NCBI GenBank assembly: GCA_963573385.1
Contig: CAUYLG010033220.1
Span: 124,001-188,000 of the forward strand
DNA length: 64,000 nucleotides
Reading direction: 5' to 3'
DNA from: Cacajao melanocephalus
Taxonomy: Eukaryota; Chordata; Mammalia; Primates; Pitheciidae
Below are positions 1-14,386 of this stretch, in pieces. The stretch's first letter is position 1. Each line of letters begins with the position of its first letter. The position numbers were made by a program, and so were the translations under genes. The notes under the pieces are model-generated. The model was not told the origin of the DNA, did no database searches, and saw only the letters and a list, made by a program, of their open reading frames with translations.

Positions 1-564
1 CTTGATAAGGTCCTTTATAGTATTTATATATTTTTTGATTACAGGATCCAGACTGTATTTCATTTGAGGATCATATCTCTTGAATCCCTTTCTTTCTCTC
101 TCAGTGCTAAATAACTAACACTTTTGGAGAATTCAGGCTAGTATTTTGGCTTGTACTTGGCCATTCTTCTTTCTTCGCTCCCAAGCTCTTACAGTAATAT
201 AAACAGGTGACAGCCTCGATTTCTGTGATTGGATATGCCATACATCACTTATCTGTTCCAAAACCTTTGACTGGACTGTAAATATGCAACTTCACAACTT
301 CTTAGTGTCATAAAATACCAGAGAGAAAGACTATGTGGGGATGTCCCTGGCTATTATAAAATCTTCACCCAAACAACTTAGCTAAGCAAAAATCTACTGA
401 TATTTATGCATCATCCTAACTTCCTCTTTGCAGTAGGCCAGCAAAGTCTTACCAGGAACTTCATATCATCTTGATGATATCATAGCTTCTGCCCCTGCTG
501 TTGTCAGTCCCATTATACCAAGACATGTATCTGGCACTTCTCCTTCTAATTAACTCTAAATCTT

Positions 565-660
565 ACAAGGCAGGCCACTAGACTGGGAGCATCTTGTGAA
601 CTGTGGGCTCCTTAAAGGCAGGTAGCAAGCCTTATTCATTGTTTTATTCCTAGCTTGACT
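565..660 (+). repeat. L2-like LINE 3' end
   Basis: The text GGGCTCCTTAAAGGCAGG with CTTATTCATTG after it resembles the well-known L2 3' end (a 'gagctccttgagggcaggg' type phrase). It is short and diverged. Confidence 0.4.
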
Positions 661-889
661 CTTTCCTTCTTTAGCCTGTGGTTTGTCTTGCTTTTTAATT
701 AGCTTATGAGCTGTAGTTCCTTGTGTCTGTTCCCTCTCTCTTTCCCCATCTCTAATTACCATTGTCCATACCAATATTCAAACTACAATAACTGCAATCA
801 CAATACAGCTTTGTGATAATTTTTTTTTAAACCAGTTACCCCCGACTCAACATATTTCACAAGCATCAGTGCTTTACAAGTATAATAGT

Positions 890-1077
890 TTCTGAGGAGC
901 AAATTAGCCCTCCCAGATTAAAATCCTGGCTTAGACATCTACTATAAACTTGCTGTTCTTTGATCTTTAATTTCATCATCTGTAGAAACAAGGATATTAA
1001 AAGTCCACCTAGCTCATTGAGAGGTTGAAGTGCTCTGTGAGATAATAAACATGGAATGTTCAGCACAGTTCTAAGTG
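890..1077 (+). repeat. MIR SINE, interrupted by an Alu
   Basis: AAATCCTGGCTTAGACATCT, then TTTCATCATCTGTAG and GAGATAATAAACATGG, follow the order of the MIR consensus. The Alu at 1087 interrupts it near its end. Confidence 0.6.
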
Positions 1078-1085
1078 TGTATTGA

Positions 1086-1376
<291 letters not shown>

Positions 1377-1959
1377 TGTATTGACATTTTAAAAGTTTCC
1401 TGTTGCTATTAATTTGGGGATAACATAGCACCCAGAATATAGTTTCAGTTTCCCTCACTGTTATTCATTTATTTCTTAAAAGGCCAGTGGAAGCTGTAAG
1501 GAGCTATTCTTCTATGCCCAGATATGCATGCCTTGCTAAATTCCTCAAAATTAAAGTGTAGGAAGAGACAGCCAGCACTGCAGGACCCCAGAAATCCAAA
1601 CCTCTGGCCCTTTTAACTGACCAGATTAGTTTATAGTGTTTCAATTTCTGATCAGGTTTGCTATGATGTCATAGTAAACAATCCTGTGTTTTATGCCATC
1701 TTTGTACCTGTGTAAAATGGATTAATGGTAAGAGCATACTGCACTTGCAAAATCCATAACTCCCAGGAATTCAGGATACTTACATTCATTAATCTCAGTA
1801 AACTCATTAAATATCTCAAATCCCTGGGGAGGATAAGTGATAAATGTTCTCTCTACTTGAGACAATTAAAAGGCCAGACTGCCCTTGCAAAGCTTGCATT
1901 GTCACTCACTAACACGTACAGTCTGCTGAAATCTATTTGTCGAGTATCTCTAAAGGACG

Positions 1960-2850
1960 TGAGCCTATTCCAGTTACTGGGAATCTCAATAGTCAACAAG
2001 ATCAAGTCCCAGCCTTTATGGAGCTTGCATTCTAGTGATGGGGAAAGATAAAATTTAAAACAAAACATACCAAAAGCACCTAATTAATATATGGCATATG
2101 AGGTAGTGATAAATGATATGGAGAAGAAAAACTATTATAGGAAGATGAGGAGTAACATGGAGGAGTTGCGGATATTTTTACATATTATGATCAGAGAAGG
2201 CCTCTCTAATCAGGAAGACTTTGAGCAGTGATGACCAGAACCAAATAAAGCAGCAAGTCATGCGGATACTGGAGGAAGAGCATTTCAGGCAGAGGAAACA
2301 GCAACGGCAAGAGGCCAGAGTGGTGAATGGGTTGTAAGCAGGTAGTATAAGCAGGTGAATGGGCAGATTGTGTAAGCAGTCCATGAGCATTCAGATGTAG
2401 TGCTGGACCAGATTGTGTAAAACTTTGTAGGCATAGAAATGGACTTGGTTTTCACTAAGTCAGGAAGCCATTTAAGGGTATGGAAAAGAGGAATTAAATG
2501 ATCTGACCTGCACTGTTTTAAGAGGATAGTTCTGGCCCCAGAGGTCAACATAATCTATAGAATGGTAAGAGTGGAGTCAGTTATGAGTTATTGTTGTAAT
2601 CTAAGTGAAGACCGATAGTGACTTTGACCAGGGTAGAAATGGCACAAATGGTAAGAAGTAGATGGGTTGTGCATTCTACTTTGAAGATAGAGCTGAAAGA
2701 ATTTGCCCATGTTTGAGTTGTAAGATGTAAGAAAATAAGAAGTCAAAGCTGACTCCATTCTTTTTGACCTTAGCTTCTAGATGGTTGGAGTTGTGTTAAC
2801 AGAGATGGGAAAGATTAGAGGAGGATGCTGGGCATGGGGATATCATGAGT
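1960..2850 (+). repeat. Old interspersed repeat, family uncertain
   Basis: Phrases such as TATGGAGCTTGCATTCTAG, GAGAAGGCCTCTCTAATCAGG, GAGCATTTCAGGCAGAGGAA and AAGCCATTTAAGGGTATGG are typical of a widespread ancient mammalian repeat with this order of motifs. I cannot assign the family name from memory with confidence. Similar text recurs around 10250-10640 and 23290-23400. Confidence 0.5.
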
Positions 2851-2878
2851 TGGTTACTGTGCACATAAAGTGCAGAAA

Positions 2879-3113
2879 CTATGGTTTGAGGGCATTGGTT
2901 TTCCAACTAGAACATGCATTAGAATCACCTAGAGGACTCATTAAAACAAGATTGCTGAATCCAAACCCTGAGGTAGATTTTTCTTTTTTTTTTTTTTTTT
3001 TCCCCCAGAGTTTCTGATTTAGAGGATCTAGAATGGGATGGGATCCAATAATTTGTATTTCTAACAAGTTTCCAGGTGATGTTGATGCTGCTGGTCCTGG
3101 GACCACGCTTAAA
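2879..3113 (+). repeat. MER5-type hAT DNA transposon relic with poly-T expansion
   Basis: GAATCACCTAGAGGACTCAT, AGAGTTTCTGATTTAGAGG, ATTTCTAACAAGTTTCCAGG and GGTCCTGGGACCAC follow the MER5A/B consensus in order. A T-rich tract at 2979-3001 sits in the middle where the consensus is C-rich. Confidence 0.75.
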
Positions 3114-4074
3114 GAATGACTTTTCTAGTATTGAGAGTATCCATGGAAGGCATGGCTGGTGCACAAAAGCCACAGCGCATTCAGTAGCAGAGAGTTGAAG
3201 TATCGGTACTGGAATGCTTTCTGCACCTGGACTGCTGGAGTACCCTCTTCGGTTCTACTTTCTTCTACCTCCTGGCCAATATTGATTTGTGTTAGCCCAT
3301 GGTGGGTAACAGTTTTTGAGTTTTGACTCTACTTCACATTCTGTTACAAAGAACCCTGTGAAAGGGAATATTCTAAATACATGAAGAGTTGATTCAGACA
3401 CTGGCTTTTGCTTCTTCTCTAGTTAAGTCTAATTTATCTAGATAGGCTGCGGACACCAGCCTAACTCCATACTCATTTTGATGGGAAGAGAGAAGCCCAA
3501 GAAATTAATTTGTGTGGCAAGTTTACATCTAAGAATCACATTTTTTGTTTTAGATGTCATATAATTGAAAGCAAATGTGAGTTTTCAAATTACAAACAGT
3601 TTGATAATTGTATTGTTCTGAAATTAATTCTGGCATTTAAAGAAGAAAATCGTTTCTACTTATAGAGAAATATTCTAGAGAGAACAATATAGTGAATACC
3701 CACCTCTTTTTAAAAGTTATAGCTTATAGCAAAACATGCACAAAAAAGACAAGCAAACTTTTATAATGAAACAGTTTTGCAATAATGATCATGACAATCT
3801 ATGTAATGGAAACATTCTTTTGATAAGAATGTATCATTATATTAGTGGCTTTTAATCATTTTTGACCATGGTCTACTATAAAAAATACATTTTATATCAC
3901 AAAAAACACACACATCATTGTTTACCTATAGATATTGTGAATATGTATTATAAAAGTTTTTGAAATAATTTTACTCTGAGTGTATGGCATACGTTTACTA
4001 TGCTATGCCCTATTGGTTTTAATATTGCTGGCTTTTACTACCAAATTGAGAACCAAGATGGCATAGTTAGAAAT

Positions 4075-4280
4075 ATGGACTCACAGGGCTGATAGAGTTG
4101 GAATCTTGGCACCGCTTCTAATCGTGTGATCTTGATGAAATTGCTTAACCTCTCTTTGTCATCAGTAAAATGGGAATGATAATATATCTACCTCATAAGG
4201 CAGTTATAAGGATGAAATGAATTAAAGAATTTAGAATGGTGACTGACATATAGTAAGCACTATAGAAGTTTTAGCTATTA
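4075..4280 (+). repeat. MIR SINE
   Basis: Matches the MIR order: GTGTGATCTTGATGAAATTG, CTTAACCTCTCTTTGTC, AAAATGGGAATGATAATA, TACCTCATAAGGCAGTTATA, and the tail with TAGTAAGCACT. Confidence 0.8.
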
Positions 4281-7149
4281 ATGTTATTTTCACAACTTAA
4301 TAATATGTAATGGCTTGAAGTTTGAAAATCAAAACACCCCACTTATTTGGATGACTCACCCGCCTGCCACCTTACCTTCCAACACACGAAAATATTAGTA
4401 AATTAATTTTCTCAGAGGTAACATTAGTAAGTTGTTTTGCATGGAGGATGAAATAGCTCCATTTCCTTTTAAATTCCTAGTGTGTTCTTTTAAAGTGTAA
4501 TTGTAAGTCTTTTGGGGATACAAGGTATGATCGCTTGAAAATTCAGACCATAAAAAAAATTATTCCTGAGATGATGTTTTACCCATTGGTGTGGTGTCTT
4601 GCATTTAATGTATTTTCAAAAACTATTTGTTTAGATGAGTGTAAATCTTTATAGAAAAATTTTCAAGGAGACCAAGTTATTCATATAGATAATAAGTTAA
4701 TAACTTTCTAATTTACAGTGATTTCACCTTTGTGTGTCTTAAGTCTGTAATTCAAATTGTGTTACATGAAATGTTAAATTGAAACACAAAAGTTTGTGAC
4801 ACTTCAAGAGTCACCATGTACAGTGTAGCAGTTATAGATAATTTGTCAAAACATATAGCACCAAATTATAATGGTTCAAATGCAATGTAATTTTGCTGAT
4901 CACCCATAAAACAGTCCAAAGTGAGTTTTCCGGTTGTGGAAAGGGCAGTCTGTTCCATGCCGTCACTCTGAGGCCCAAGCCCATAGTAGGTCTGCCATTT
5001 TCAAGCTTGACTTCCAAAGTAATTCTGGATATCACTGTTCCACATCTCCAGAGGGAGCAAAGAGCTTGGAGGATGACAAGTGGGATTTGGGGTCAGGAGT
5101 AGAAGTATCACATAGGGCCTCCCACTTACCTGTCATTTGTCAGAATTCATGGTCACACTTAACTGCAAAGAAGGCTAGGATGTGTGATCCAGTCTTGTGC
5201 CAACAAAGAAAAAAGAAAATAGATTTTAATAACAAACCGCAGACTCTGCCAAACATCATTAAATTCTATTTCAAAAAATCCTTGTTTAGCACTATTTAGG
5301 TCAATGTTTTCTCATCGTATTTTACTAGGAACCCTGTTTTTCTCTCTTGGCACCTCATAATGCACTATAGAAAACAACACACTTTGGAAAAGACTGTCGT
5401 CAGGAAACTATCAAATCTCACAATGAAAAAATAAGCTTATATTTTCCAAGAACAATGAGAGAAAGATTGTTTTAACTCTTTAAAATTGATTAGGACACAG
5501 ATGCAGAACAAATAAACTATATATTTAACAAATATACAGTTAAGTCATTATCAACCAAATACCCTGTGACAGTCACCCAGGAGACAGAACCTTCCCAGCT
5601 ACATGGAAGGAAGAGCTTCACAACTTCCTCCTAATTATAACTTCCCTACTTCCCTCAAATGTAAATTCTGCCCAGATGTCTATGACAGTCTTTTCCTTAC
5701 TTCTCCTTTTAGGTCTAAAACCAGAGTGGTTCAAACATTTTCACTTAGTTCTATCTGTCTTTAGATGTGTCTTTAAATCTCTTTTAACCTAGTTTCTTTT
5801 CCTCTGCTTTTTTCCCCCCTTCCTAGTAATTTATTGGTGAGGAAACAGGCTACCTGTCCTGTAAACATTTTCGGTCCGTCTTTTGTGAATTGCATCTCCA
5901 CAGGGAGGTTTAACGTGTTCCTTTATCTTTGAGTTTCCCGAAAATTGGAAGTTGGATATCAAGACATCATTAGTCTTTGACAAGACTCCTTCATAGAAAG
6001 TGTGCTGTTTGCCAGAAAGCACATAATGTATAGGTATCACTTTTTGTGAGTTTAGCTATCATTGATGGTCCATGACTAGACTATTTGCTATTTGGGAAAT
6101 GCAAAATGGCAATGTTCAAATTCTATCATTCTTCCTCATTTGTTTGTGGAACTATGTCTATTAAAATAATTTTTGCTTCAACTGCTATTTAATTACTCAA
6201 TAATCCATTTTGTATCGAGGAGGCAAGAAAAATTCATATCAACTTTTTATTTTCCAGGTTTCAAAATGAGAAATTTTCTTAGCAACTTTCATCATATGTG
6301 GCTTTTTTGTATTATTATGAAATCACAGATTTAAACAATTTCAATGTATTTTAATCCTTACGTTATCATCTATAATAATACTCAGATTATCCTAGTGAGA
6401 GTCTTTTAAAATATGTCCTATAAACATTTGAATAAAGACTGTGGTGGTCCTCATTAGCTTCTGTGCTATATATGTCAGGATGTTTCAGGCTCATATTGGA
6501 CATTTCCTTTGCCAGACTTGGAATCAGTTATTTCTCTATAAAGTCCTTAATTGTTTTAGTGGAAATGCCTCTTCAGTGCCAGAGTAAGAGCTTTAGGAGT
6601 GCTTAAAGCTACTTGATTCCACAATTTCTAGGTACTTCAGTAGGCAGAATTTTGAAATATATATTATTATTTTATTTATTTTGAAGACAAAACATAAAAG
6701 TGGGTTTATACTAATGTTTCCAATTGTAATTCAGAACCATAGGCGTTCACTTGAGTTCTGTCTTACATTTGTATCTCATTTTTTCATACTAAGAATCATC
6801 AAGGACACTGAAGTTTATAATAGAAATAGAATATATTATAATTACACATTTGCTTTATTCCGCATAAAACATTCTCAGAATAATAATTCTATACTACCAC
6901 CAACATGAGTATTTGAAACATTAATATTTTTCACCCAAGTTCTCCTCATTTTTTCACATTTGCGTTTTATCTATGTCTTCAGCGCATGTAGCCTTTACCT
7001 AAGTTCCACCTGTGAAGTAGCTCATTGCAAATCTCTACTTTGAAGTCTTTCCAGTCATTGGGATGTATATCTAAAACTCAGTCTCCAGGAAATTCCTAAG
7101 ATAGGGCTCATGGAAATATTAGGGTTATTACATGTTACTAACAGTGTAT

Positions 7150-8165
7150 CTATTTTTTAAATTGTTTTTAATTGACACAGAATTGTATATATTTATGAGG
7201 TACAGTGTAATGTTTTGATAGATGTACACATTGTGTAATGATTAAATCAGGGTATTTAGCATATCCATCACTTCATACATTAATTACTTCTTTGTGATGA
7301 GAACATTCAGAATCCTCTCTTTTAGCTATTTTTTAAAATGCAATATAATATTGTTAACCATAATCACCCTGCTGTGTACTGGAACACCAGAACTAATTCC
7401 TCTTATCTAAGTGTAGCTTTATACCCGTTGACCAATCTCGCCCCACTTTGCTCTCTCCCCTATCTTCCACAGCTTCTGGCAACCATAATTCTACTCTCTA
7501 CTTCTATGACATCAACCTTTTTAGAGTCCACACATAACTGAAATCATGCCATATTTGTCTTTCTGTACCTGGTTCATTTCACTTAACCTAATGTCCTCTA
7601 GGTTCATTCATGTTGCTGCAAAGAAGCAAGATGTCATTTTTTGTGGCTGAATAGTATTCCATTGTGTATGTCACATTTTCTTTGTCCCTTCATACACTGA
7701 TGGACACTTAGGTTCACTCCATATCTTTCCCATCATAAATAATGCGGCCATGAACAAGTAAGTGAAGATGTCTCTTCAACATAACGGATTCCATTTCCTT
7801 GGATTTCATTTCTTACTACTACACAGTAGTGGGATTGCTGGATCATATGACAGTTTTATTTTTTAGTTTTTGAGGAAACTTCATACTGTTTTCCATAGTG
7901 GCTGTACTAATTTACATTCCCACCAAAAGAGTGTGAGTTCCTCTTTCTCCCCATCCGTGCCCAGCATGGTTATTTTTTGTCTTTTTGATAATAGCCATTG
8001 TAATTGGAATGAGGTGATATCTCATTTTGGTTCTGATTTGCATTTCCCTGATGATTAGTAATACTGAATTTTTTTTCATTTACCTGTTGGACATTTGTAT
8101 GTCTTCTTTTGGGAAATGTCTGTTCTGGTCTTTTGCCCATTTATCTTTTGTCTTTATAATTGAAA
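7150..8165 (-). mobile_element. L1 LINE 3' end, antisense
   Basis: Antisense L1 3' UTR and end of ORF2. Recognisable phrases include TATTTATGAGGTACAGTG, CTTCTGGCAACCATAATTCT, GAATAGTATTCCATTGTGTA, GGGATTGCTGGATCATATG and TGATTTGCATTTCCCTGATG. It is 5'-truncated with no open frame, an old inactive copy. Confidence 0.88.
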
Positions 8166-8599
8166 GTGAGTTTTGCTGGATATTACATCTTTGGATCATC
8201 ATCTTTTTTTTTTCTTTGTGTATATTTGTTGTATTTCTACATTTTCTTCTTGCATAATATTTTCCTGTCAAAAAGTCTAATCATGTGTTTAATTATATAT
8301 GGGAGGTTTTCCTAATTCTTATGCTATTCTTTTATATCTGGGGTCATTTCTTAAGTGACTTTTAACTCATTTGGAAATAGTAGTTTTTATCTGTTTCGTA
8401 TGCATTTCTCTCTGCTGCACTGCCTAATCTGTGGGGATGTTACTCTGCCCTTTATTCTTTTCCTTAGAATATCCTTTCATGGAATTTAAATTTTATCTCT
8501 TTCTTTCTCTACTTTTCTGTGGAATTGGTTTCTGTGAACTTTTGAAAGGGACTATGGTTGAGGATTGTTTTCTCCTCATTTGATTTCATGGCTCCAACA

Positions 8600-8670
8600 A
8601 CTCTCTCTATCTCTCTCTGTGTCTCTCTGTCTCTCTGTCTGTCTCTCTCTATCTCTCTCTCTCTCTCTTG
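8600..8670. repeat. (CT)n-rich low-complexity tract
   Basis: Runs of CTCTCTCT interspersed with GTCT and ATCT over about 70 bases. Confidence 0.9.
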
Positions 8671-9271
8671 CATACACACATGGTTAAAAACAAAATAGAT
8701 TACTTTGTGAGATTTAATGTTTTCCATTTCCTTCTTCAGGTTGCTTCCTGATCCTTTCTTTTTCCTCATTGCTATTTGCTTTGTTTTGCTCAGTTGGTTA
8801 ATTCTTCCCACCTGTTTCTGTTTAGTAGGGTGGTGGAGGGGAGGAGGAGATTGTCCTGGAAGAGAGCTCTGGCTTGTTAATGTTGGGCGTTCAATGGATC
8901 CAGACTGTGTCAGCTTCCAAGACCTCTTCATAAACCCCTTATGTGATCTTGAAGTGTGCAAACTTCTCCAGATCTCAGCCTTAGTTCCTTGTTTTGACTG
9001 TCTTGGGTCGTCAGATGCCCCATTTTTACCTTCTGCTCTCTTCTGTCAGATGCTAATATCACACAGATCCAGGGCTTCCGTTGTTGGTCCCACCTGCTTG
9101 TGGTTTGGGATTTGTGGTGATGGGTTGTCAGTTAATTGTACTGAGCATATGGTCTGTGTGTTCTTGGTTTTGCTCTCCTTGTTGCACTGTGTTGTGCAAA
9201 GATCTTGTCTCTACTTCTGTGACCATCTCCTAAGAGTCTCTGAGAACTGTGTTAAACATGTGAAGCGTGAG

Positions 9272-9429
9272 AACACGTGGAATCAGGGAGAGGAGCATCA
9301 CACACTGGGGGCAGTTAGAAGGGGTAGGGGACGAACAGCGGGGGATGGGGAGGGTGGGGAGGGGGGAGGGATAACATGGGGAGAAATGCTGGATATAGTA
9401 TACACCTAAAGTAAAATAAAATAAAATAA
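9272..9429 (+). mobile_element. Severely 5'-truncated L1 with target duplication
   Basis: Sequence GGAGAGGAGCATCACACACT, then a G-rich tract and GGAGGGATAACATGGGGAGA, is the L1 3' UTR end. It is followed by an (AAAAT)n tail. A duplication of AAACATGTGAAGCGTGAG (9254-9271) and AAACATGTGAAGCATGAG (9430-9447) flanks it, with one mismatch. This is a clean L1 insertion of about 160 bases. Confidence 0.9.
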
Positions 9430-12428
9430 AAACATGTGAAGCATGAGTAGCAATTCTTCAGACCCAGATTTTTCTCTTCTATAGATTTTCTCCTTCCTTG
9501 TCAGCTTTGAAGAACCAGGGCTTAATTTCATTAAGCATTTCTTCAGAAAGCATTGCAAAAGTATTTTTGTGAAGTTTTTACTCTATTTTTCCAAATAAGA
9601 AAACTAAAGTTCTAGAAGTATAGATCCATTTTAGCCTCAAGAAAAGACAGAGAGAGAAACAGCAAAGCTACTGACAGTAGATAATTGGCTATCCAGGGGA
9701 GATACCATCCAGAATTACCAGTTAGACCCTGGAACAGAATAAAGGCATTGGGTTTCTATATCTAATGGAAGCTTACAAAGCCAGGCCTTAGAGTCGTGCT
9801 CATCCCCAGACAAGAAATTTACAGAGTGACTTAAATTCACAAATAATTGGATTTATCACAGGTTTTATTAAACTCTAATTATTAATCGTTCAGTGATAAT
9901 GAGACAAATATCAAGTCATACCTCTTTGTTCAGATGTATTTAAAATGTCTTATCTAAATTATCTGTCTGTCATCTTTTATATGAGTACATTAAAACTCAG
10001 TTTTGTATATTTTTATTAATTTAATGATGGATTCTATTATTCTAGAAAATGCCATCTAGATTTTATAGGAAATGTTATGAGAAAAGGGAAAAGATTATAT
10101 TCTTTTCATCAGATATACATACCTATGGGAAACTGTATCATTCAGACAATATGATGATAATCCAGGGTTGACCATTTGTCTGCTAATGGTAGCTTACCAA
10201 AATGCAGTCATATTACCCGGGAAGAACCAAATTATTACACATAACAAACATTTATTATTTGTATGCTCTATGCCAGACACAGTACAAGGCGCAGAATATC
10301 TAAGAAAATTAAGACATTGACTCTCAGATTGCCCATAGGAAGGAATGCAGACATAAATACATGTAGCAGAAATGTTTACTAGATGAGATAAATCCATTTA
10401 TTATGGGTCCACGCAAGTCAGTGGAGGCTCACAGAAAGGACATCTGATTTCATCTTGAGGGATATGAATACAAGTATTTAAGTCAGTCTGAAGGCCTTGC
10501 TTCAGATAACAAAATGTGTGAAGGCGTAATGTCATAAGGGAAGATTGAACTTTAAGGTATGTGCTGTTTTACAAAAATGGTAAGTTGGAAAATCCAGTAT
10601 CATGAAGGGGCTTCTGTACTAAACACTAACTGGTTCTAATTGGAGCATCTTCTTCCCCAGCAAATAAACACTAGCTATATAACCTTTATTATTTCTTTTA
10701 ATAAAACTGGTCCAAAGTTGACTTTTGGTTAGTTGTCCACACATAATTTTCCTACTTCTATGTGCAGGAAATTGACAATATGTCTATATAATTACTCTAG
10801 AGAAGAGAAGATCCAGGCTTGTATTTGAGGAGTTTTGATCTAATAAAGAAATCCAGATAAACATCCTTTCTCTTATCTTTTTTTTTTCTTTCTTATCCTC
10901 ATCCTCCCCCATCTCTTTTGAGGATAATTCATTATTTTATAGACTTTCTATAAGCAGGTAATAGAGAGAAAGAAATAAGGATAAAAACACTAATATTACA
11001 CTTTCTATGATTAGCTAATAGAAAAAAATAAGGAGAAAGAGTAATCTATCTCTTGTTAGCAGCCCTAGGAGAATATTGATAAAGTGAAGTGTGAAAATAT
11101 TGCCTGAGATGAAGTTGGATCGTGTTTGTGGATTTCAGTCACCCATGCAATTCTCTTTGCCTGTTTCTTTGGATAGAAACTTAGTAGGGGAGTAAGATGC
11201 AGTGTCGGTTTTCTTTATATTAATTTCTAATTATCCATAATAATATGACATGAACTGGATTAGCCCCAAGAAGATATTTTAGAACTATATACATACATCA
11301 GACTTATTCACAGATGAACTGTGAGATCTGAGAAAGAAAATTCTTAAATCTCATCAAATTTCACCCCATCCCCTTTCTTCTTTCTCATCTAGCTTCAGAT
11401 GAGGAACTAATGTTTAGAGTATATAAGTGAATTGTTCAAGATTACGTAGTAATTTGATTGATGTGTGTATGTTTTATTTCCTCTTTTACTTGATAGCTTA
11501 GACTAAGCAGGTACATAAGCCTTTATACATATTTGCTTGTTTCAGATATTAATTGATTACTTTAAAGATAGAAATTCAGGAGAGCACTAATCAGAAGTGA
11601 CTACCAAGATACTTTCTTTTTGTTGTTGTTGTTAATTGACAAATCATTTGTTATTATTCTCCCACATGAGGCAAGCATTCAAATTAATTGGTAAAATAGT
11701 AATAAATTATTGATAAGCAGTTAGCATGGAATTCATGAGCAGATAATTAAGAATAATTGCTTGGTTTCATGGGCCCTTCTTGATTATCTAGAGACAATTT
11801 GATTCAATTAAGTATAAAATTACTTCATAAGTACTGACAGATCCAAATACAAAATCACATGGATAGTGAATGTGTTTCAATGATCCAAACTTTTACAATT
11901 AGAAGAAAAATTTGTAGCATGCTTTTTGCATATTTTATCGGAATCCAGCATAATAACTTTGATTCATAGCCAAGACTCAGTGTACAGGTTGTGTTCTTTA
12001 CTACTATATCTAAAAGGGTAATAGGAATAAAAAATAAATAAAATATCCCACATACAGAAAGAGATTTGATGATCTTAATCCAGAGACTTTCATTTCCCCC
12101 GTGACTTAAGAATCTATGGGCCTTGTTATATTTTGGGGTCTGGGATTGCATGTTGTGAACATATTTAATGGTATTTTTGAAAAACTGCTATATATAATTG
12201 ATACCAAGATTTTCAGGCAGTGACATGAGAAGTAGAATCCATGATCCAATGTGCCTTCAAATAATTTGTAAAAAAAAGTAAGAGGCAGGGCGATGAAGAA
12301 GCAGAATGGTGATGTAAAGAAAGGTAGCACATGAGGATGTATGTATGTATATGTGTTTAGAAGCGGTTCTATACAGAATTTTCTAAGCATGGGTGGAAGT
12401 TTGCTCAAAAAGAAAGAGAACATGGTAT

Positions 12429-13397
<969 letters not shown>

Positions 13398-14244
13398 GTA
13401 TTATTGGAGAAAAGACTGTGAGAGGAGTAAGGCTTGGTTACTGTTCTGAAAAAGGTGAATAGGATTTGGAGGACAATGGAAAGAAGATTGTTCAAGTAGG
13501 AGGAGCTTGAAGGCCCACTGTGGGTAGACCAGCTGGGTGAACTCTGGCAGGCCCATTGAACTGGGTCAAGAGTATTATTGGAGCTAAGCCTACAGGAGGA
13601 CATGTGGACCCATGGGTATCATGATATTTACAGGATATCTTTGGAGTTTACATTTTCACATTAATTTTGCCAGAGGGGCAACAGCATGCAGCTATTTATG
13701 CTCTATGGACCAAAGGCATTCCTAAATAAAAAGAAATTTCTACGATATTGGCAATACTGATTTTATAATTCCCTTTCTATATCTGTGTGTTCCAGGGTTT
13801 AAAAAATGTTTTTTTCATTAAAATTTTCTGTGTGATTATTTTTATTAGACTAGACTCTCTGAGGTCACAGGGGAATATCTTCCTTTTTTTTTTTTTAGAT
13901 GCATTTAAACATTCAAAATGTATGAATCTCTTATTTTGTTGCAGGCTATTTGAGAGTACAGTGTGAGTTTAAATGATAGAAATATTCTCCATATGCTTCA
14001 TTACATGTGGGAGATAGAAATGTAGCCTTCAAGGTAACACAGGAAAAACAAAAGAGCTGTCAGGTGGAAAAAATAATAATAATAAATCACTTAATGGTTT
14101 CATTTTCTAAGTAATATGTTTAACCCTATATATAATGCATTCCCTACAGTTGTTATATACATGCCTACTTATACGTGCATATCTTACATACTTTATCAAA
14201 TAACTTGCCCACAGTTAACTTTTCCTGCTCTTTGATTATAATAG

Positions 14245-14386
14245 TCATGCGACCCCCACACAATGCAGAGAAGAACTCGCCACCTGCTAAGATCGTCACT
14301 GAGCTCAAGGACTTGTGCTGAAGACTCACAGGTGCAGCCCTGCCTCCTTAATGAAAATTGCTTCCAGTTCCAGTACAATGTAACAG
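14245..14386 (+). CDS. THSD7B: THSD7B exon: C-terminal half of a TSP1 repeat
   Basis: The exon is 142 bases, starting in phase 0 and ending in phase 1. It reads SCDPHTMQRRTRHLLR, then a segment with TCAEDSQVQPC and NCFQFQYNVT. The cysteines and the QRRTR strand fit the middle and end of a TSP1 repeat. The tail begins the next repeat, whose tryptophan comes from the following exon. N-V-T across the 3' end is an N-glycosylation sequon. The usual C-G-x-G of TSP1 is replaced by C-D-P-H, so this repeat is divergent. I chose the acceptor at 14244 (pyrimidine-rich tract ending in ATAG) because it keeps the cysteine. An in-frame alternative AG at 14268 would remove eight residues including that cysteine. 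The donor is CAG/GTACAG. Confidence 0.88.

Noticed and set aside
8600..8670. CT-rich tract as a CRISPR-like or satellite array
   Set aside because: It is an irregular dinucleotide tract with no spacers.
8717..9409. A 230-codon open frame on the + strand
   Set aside because: Its last part is the 3' UTR of a truncated L1 (9272-9429). It has low-complexity runs and no domain features, and I see no family resemblance.
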